From positions 33,346,192 through 33,410,191 of the forward strand of contig NC_052616.1 of NCBI RefSeq assembly GCF_016545825.1: a DNA stretch of 64,000 bases, read 5' to 3'. The translations under genes and the position numbers were made by a program. Under the pieces are notes generated by a model. That model worked only from the letters and a program-made list of their open reading frames with translations. It was not told the origin of the DNA and made no database searches. Shown one piece after another: positions 63,021-64,000 of this stretch. The DNA comes from Eucalyptus grandis (taxonomy: Eukaryota > Streptophyta > Magnoliopsida > Myrtales > Myrtaceae). Position 1 is the stretch's first letter; each line of letters begins with the position of its first letter.

Positions 63021-63436
63021 CACACTTCTCAACTAGATTACACTTTCAGTACAATCAATGAAAATATTCTTTCTATTGGTTCTCTTTTTCATGACATGTT
63101 TAAATTGCTAAACGTCCATCAAGTATTGACTTAAGCCAATGATATTTATTTGTACAATCATAGTCTCAATTAAAAGGGCGAAGATTATTTGGCAGTAACA
63201 TGAACCAATTGCCGAAAAAGAAGTATTTTTTAAAGGCACAAAACCCATCTTTCTCACTTACCCGACCATGGAAGAAAAAATTCCAAAGAAATCAACTTGG
63301 CTAGCTATCACATCAAAAGATCAATTTAAATCTTCCACAAAGTAAAACAAACATCCTTTATGCAGACCGGCGTCTCCAACAAAGGATCACACATCCCCAC
63401 AAAGCATACAAAGCGAAATAGAAATGAAACATGTCA

Positions 63437-64000
63437 TTAAGTAGAAATCAACTCCACAAGAGTCATGAAATCAGCTTGAACACTTCCTCCAGGTCCGGAA
63501 GCATCCACCAATCTTTCTCTAAGCTCACCAGCCTTCTTCCTCATCTCCTTCCCGTCCTCACTTCTCAACACCACCTCCAATGCCTTCACCATCCCACTCT
63601 TTGTAATGGTCCCTCCCTCCACTCCCACTCCAATTTTCCACCATTCCTTCACCAACCTTCCGTTCATCATGTTGTCCGTCCAAAACGGCCTGCATATCAT
63701 CGGCACGCCCCCCGCCACGCTCTCAAACACCGAGTTGTACCCGCAGTGTGTCACATGCACCCCGCACGCTGGGTGGCTCAACACCCGGCTCTGCGGGGCC
63801 CACGACACTATCTTCCCACGCTGCCCCGTCCTCTCCAAGAACCCTTCGGGCAAGTGGACCATCATGTTCTCCTTGATAGACCATAGGAATGGGGTCCCGG
63901 TGGATTCGAGGGCCCCGGCAAGAGCGGATAGCTCAGTAGGTGACAGTACAGCTACCGTCCCAAAGCACACATATGCCACGGTCCGATGGTCTTTGGTATC
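63437..64000 (-). CDS. UDP-glycosyltransferase, UGT78-like, C-terminal part
   Basis: This is a family 1 glycosyltransferase that would transfer a sugar from a UDP-sugar to a small acceptor, probably a flavonoid or anthocyanidin at the 3-OH, in the cytosol. The frame is open from the window edge (DTKDHRTVAYVCFGTVAVLS) to the stop at 63437, so the N-terminal acceptor-binding half lies outside. The ATG at 63979 is internal. The PSPG box is complete at 44 residues: WAPQSRVLSHPACGVHVTHC, then GYNSVFESVAGGVPMICRPF, then WTDN. Position 22 is Tyr where Trp is usual, and position 44 is Asn where Gln is usual for UDP-glucose enzymes. The following NGRLVKEWWKIGVGVEGG is the UGT78 wording. The visible 188 residues carry no break, so this is probably a functional gene. 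Confidence 0.9.
   Translation of the reverse strand, partial: DTKDHRTVAYVCFGTVAVLSPTELSALAGALESTGTPFLWSIKENMMVHLPEGFLERTGQRGKIVSWAPQSRVLSHPACGVHVTHCGYNSVFESVAGGVPMICRPFWTDNMMNGRLVKEWWKIGVGVEGGTITKSGMVKALEVVLRSEDGKEMRKKAGELRERLVDASGPGGSVQADFMTLVELIST

Larger units (their letters stand above)
58799..63436. other. Intergenic between NUPT and UGT gene
   Basis: No protein gene is recognised. A minus-strand ORF at 58766-59089 and plus ORFs at 58833 and 61153 have no identifiable family. The stretch holds the dispersed repeat at 60672, a poly(A) insertion at 60826, a MITE-like element near 61876 and a 212-bp triplication from 62366. Confidence 0.6.

Overview
This is a nuclear plant sequence, most likely from a eudicot. 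It contains a UGT78-like flavonoid glycosyltransferase, an F-box/DUF295 gene, an Xa21/At3g47570-type LRR receptor kinase relic, plant LTR retrotransposons of both superfamilies, an L1 LINE, a tRNA-headed SINE, and a long piece of chloroplast DNA lodged in the chromosome. I cannot name the species. No bacterial or viral genome is present, and no CRISPR array was seen.

Layout. 1-3626: a Ty1/copia element on the minus strand, cut by the window edge. 3992-7955: a minus-strand LRR receptor kinase pseudogene that keeps its kinase-domain intron but has lost its reading frame and the catalytic lysine. 8244-14041: a complete Ty3/gypsy chromovirus with 578-bp LTRs and a chromodomain. 16890-25833: an L1-type LINE with a 2,955-bp solo LTR (20168-23122) nested inside its reverse transcriptase. 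28048-39061: an 11-kb Ty3/gypsy element with 3.3-kb LTRs, a perfect 5-bp target duplication and a decayed interior that contains an older LTR relic and a SINE. The host sequence around these insertions (8068-8243, 14042-16182 and 26210-28040) is a diverged copy of 39108-42440. The region is therefore an old tandem duplication in which one copy was filled with transposons and the other stayed almost empty.

42508-45227 is gene-poor. 45228-46302 is an F-box/DUF295 gene with one frameshift. 48039-58798 is a colinear chloroplast insertion running clpP exon 2 and exon 1, psbB, psbT, psbN, psbH, petB, petD, rpoA. Into it a 3,685-bp copia element without reverse transcriptase (51376-55060) has inserted, splitting psbN. 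58799-63436 is intergenic, with a MITE-like element, a triplicated 212-bp repeat and a dispersed duplicate of 47110-47605. 63437-64000 is the 3' end of a UGT78-like gene, the only gene here whose visible part looks fully intact.

The genes do not form a pathway. The main interest is structural: nested insertions whose order can be read from target duplications and from paralogous empty sites, poly(A) tail-only micro-insertions, LTRs that appear to carry an intron, and a strong C-to-T decay signature in the gypsy element and in the chloroplast-derived DNA.
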